Below are positions 64,000 to 64,000 of a stretch of 64,000 nt of DNA, piece after piece. The stretch is from positions 24,127 to 88,126 of the forward strand of contig JAOPGA020001252.1 of NCBI GenBank assembly GCA_026419775.2, given 5' to 3'. The position numbers were made by a program, and so were the translations under genes. Positions within the stretch are counted from its first letter, which is position 1. Each line of letters opens with the position of its first letter. Source of the DNA: Acrasis kona (lineage: Eukaryota > Heterolobosea > Eutetramitea > Acrasida > Acrasidae). The notes under the pieces are model-generated. The model had not been told where the DNA came from. It saw only the letters and a list, made by a program, of their open reading frames with translations, and did no database searches.

Positions 64000-64000
64000 T

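Overview
The window is nuclear DNA from a eukaryotic microbe. Evidence: about 35 protein genes on both strands, spliceosomal introns of mostly 35-44 nt with GTAAGT/GTACGT/GTATGT-type donors, a spliced RPL27a (uL15) gene, an RNA polymerase III subunit and intron-bearing tRNA genes. The repertoire (RCC1-BTB, RGS-START, a diaphanous-type formin, EGF-like modules in Thr/Pro-rich adhesins, PARP with BRCT-WGR) fits a free-living amoeboid or amoeboflagellate protist. A heterolobosean (Naegleria/Acrasis type) is my best guess, as inference only.

Layout. 0.8-7.2 kb: an aminopeptidase P, an acidic unknown, a ubiquitin-like protein and a five-exon RCC1-BTB gene. 7.7-16.6 kb is an accessory island. It holds a 2.6-kb TA-flanked Tc1/mariner-like transposon with 25-bp inverted repeats and a second, SUMO-interaction-like gene; a coiled-coil gene; the 3' part of a LINE (RNase H domain); a PIF/Harbinger transposase remnant; and a torn secreted-peptide exon. 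17-24 kb: an SLC52-type riboflavin transporter, a secreted protein carrying six copies of a conserved 12-residue peptide, an F-box/LRR protein with fourteen 22-residue repeats, and a protein built from a recent tandem duplication. 24.6-33.8 kb: PARP, a membrane metallophosphoesterase, a type I membrane protein, RPC8, an LEA-like protein and a PUB-Ubl-RING candidate E3. 33.9-48.8 kb: a coiled-coil protein with a discoidin/SUN-like domain, a secreted protein, a SAM-domain LRAT/NlpC-like protein, an SDR, tRNA-Tyr, an amino-acid transporter, a YrhK-like membrane protein, a DEP protein, RPL27a, F-box/SPRY, ankyrin and four-TM proteins. 48.8-63.5 kb: a methyltransferase, tRNA-Ile, an ADP-ribosylglycohydrolase, RGS-START, formin, a PHD protein and a 1771-residue mucin-like adhesin. 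The right edge holds a broken Tc1-like transposase fragment.

How genes work together. Themes are ubiquitin/p97 signalling (PUB-Ubl-RING, two F-box proteins, BTB, Ubl), ADP-ribosylation (PARP and a DraG-type hydrolase, 24 kb apart), signalling to actin and the surface (RGS-START, DEP, formin, adhesin) and translation (RPL27a, RPC8, two tRNAs). Genes are packed tightly, with convergent 3' ends 20-60 bp apart and divergent starts 60-80 bp apart.

The most unusual signal is in the two tRNA genes. Both tRNA-Ile(AAT) and tRNA-Tyr(GTA) carry a 9-nt insertion at the same place in the D-loop (ATTCGAAAT and ATTCAACAT). tRNA-Tyr also has a normal 37/38 intron. This looks like a lineage-specific D-loop intron or extension. 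The other leading candidates are the two-gene Tc1-like transposon, the NLSGDNNASPAR peptide repeats and a 61-bp perfect duplication linking two distant 3' UTRs.
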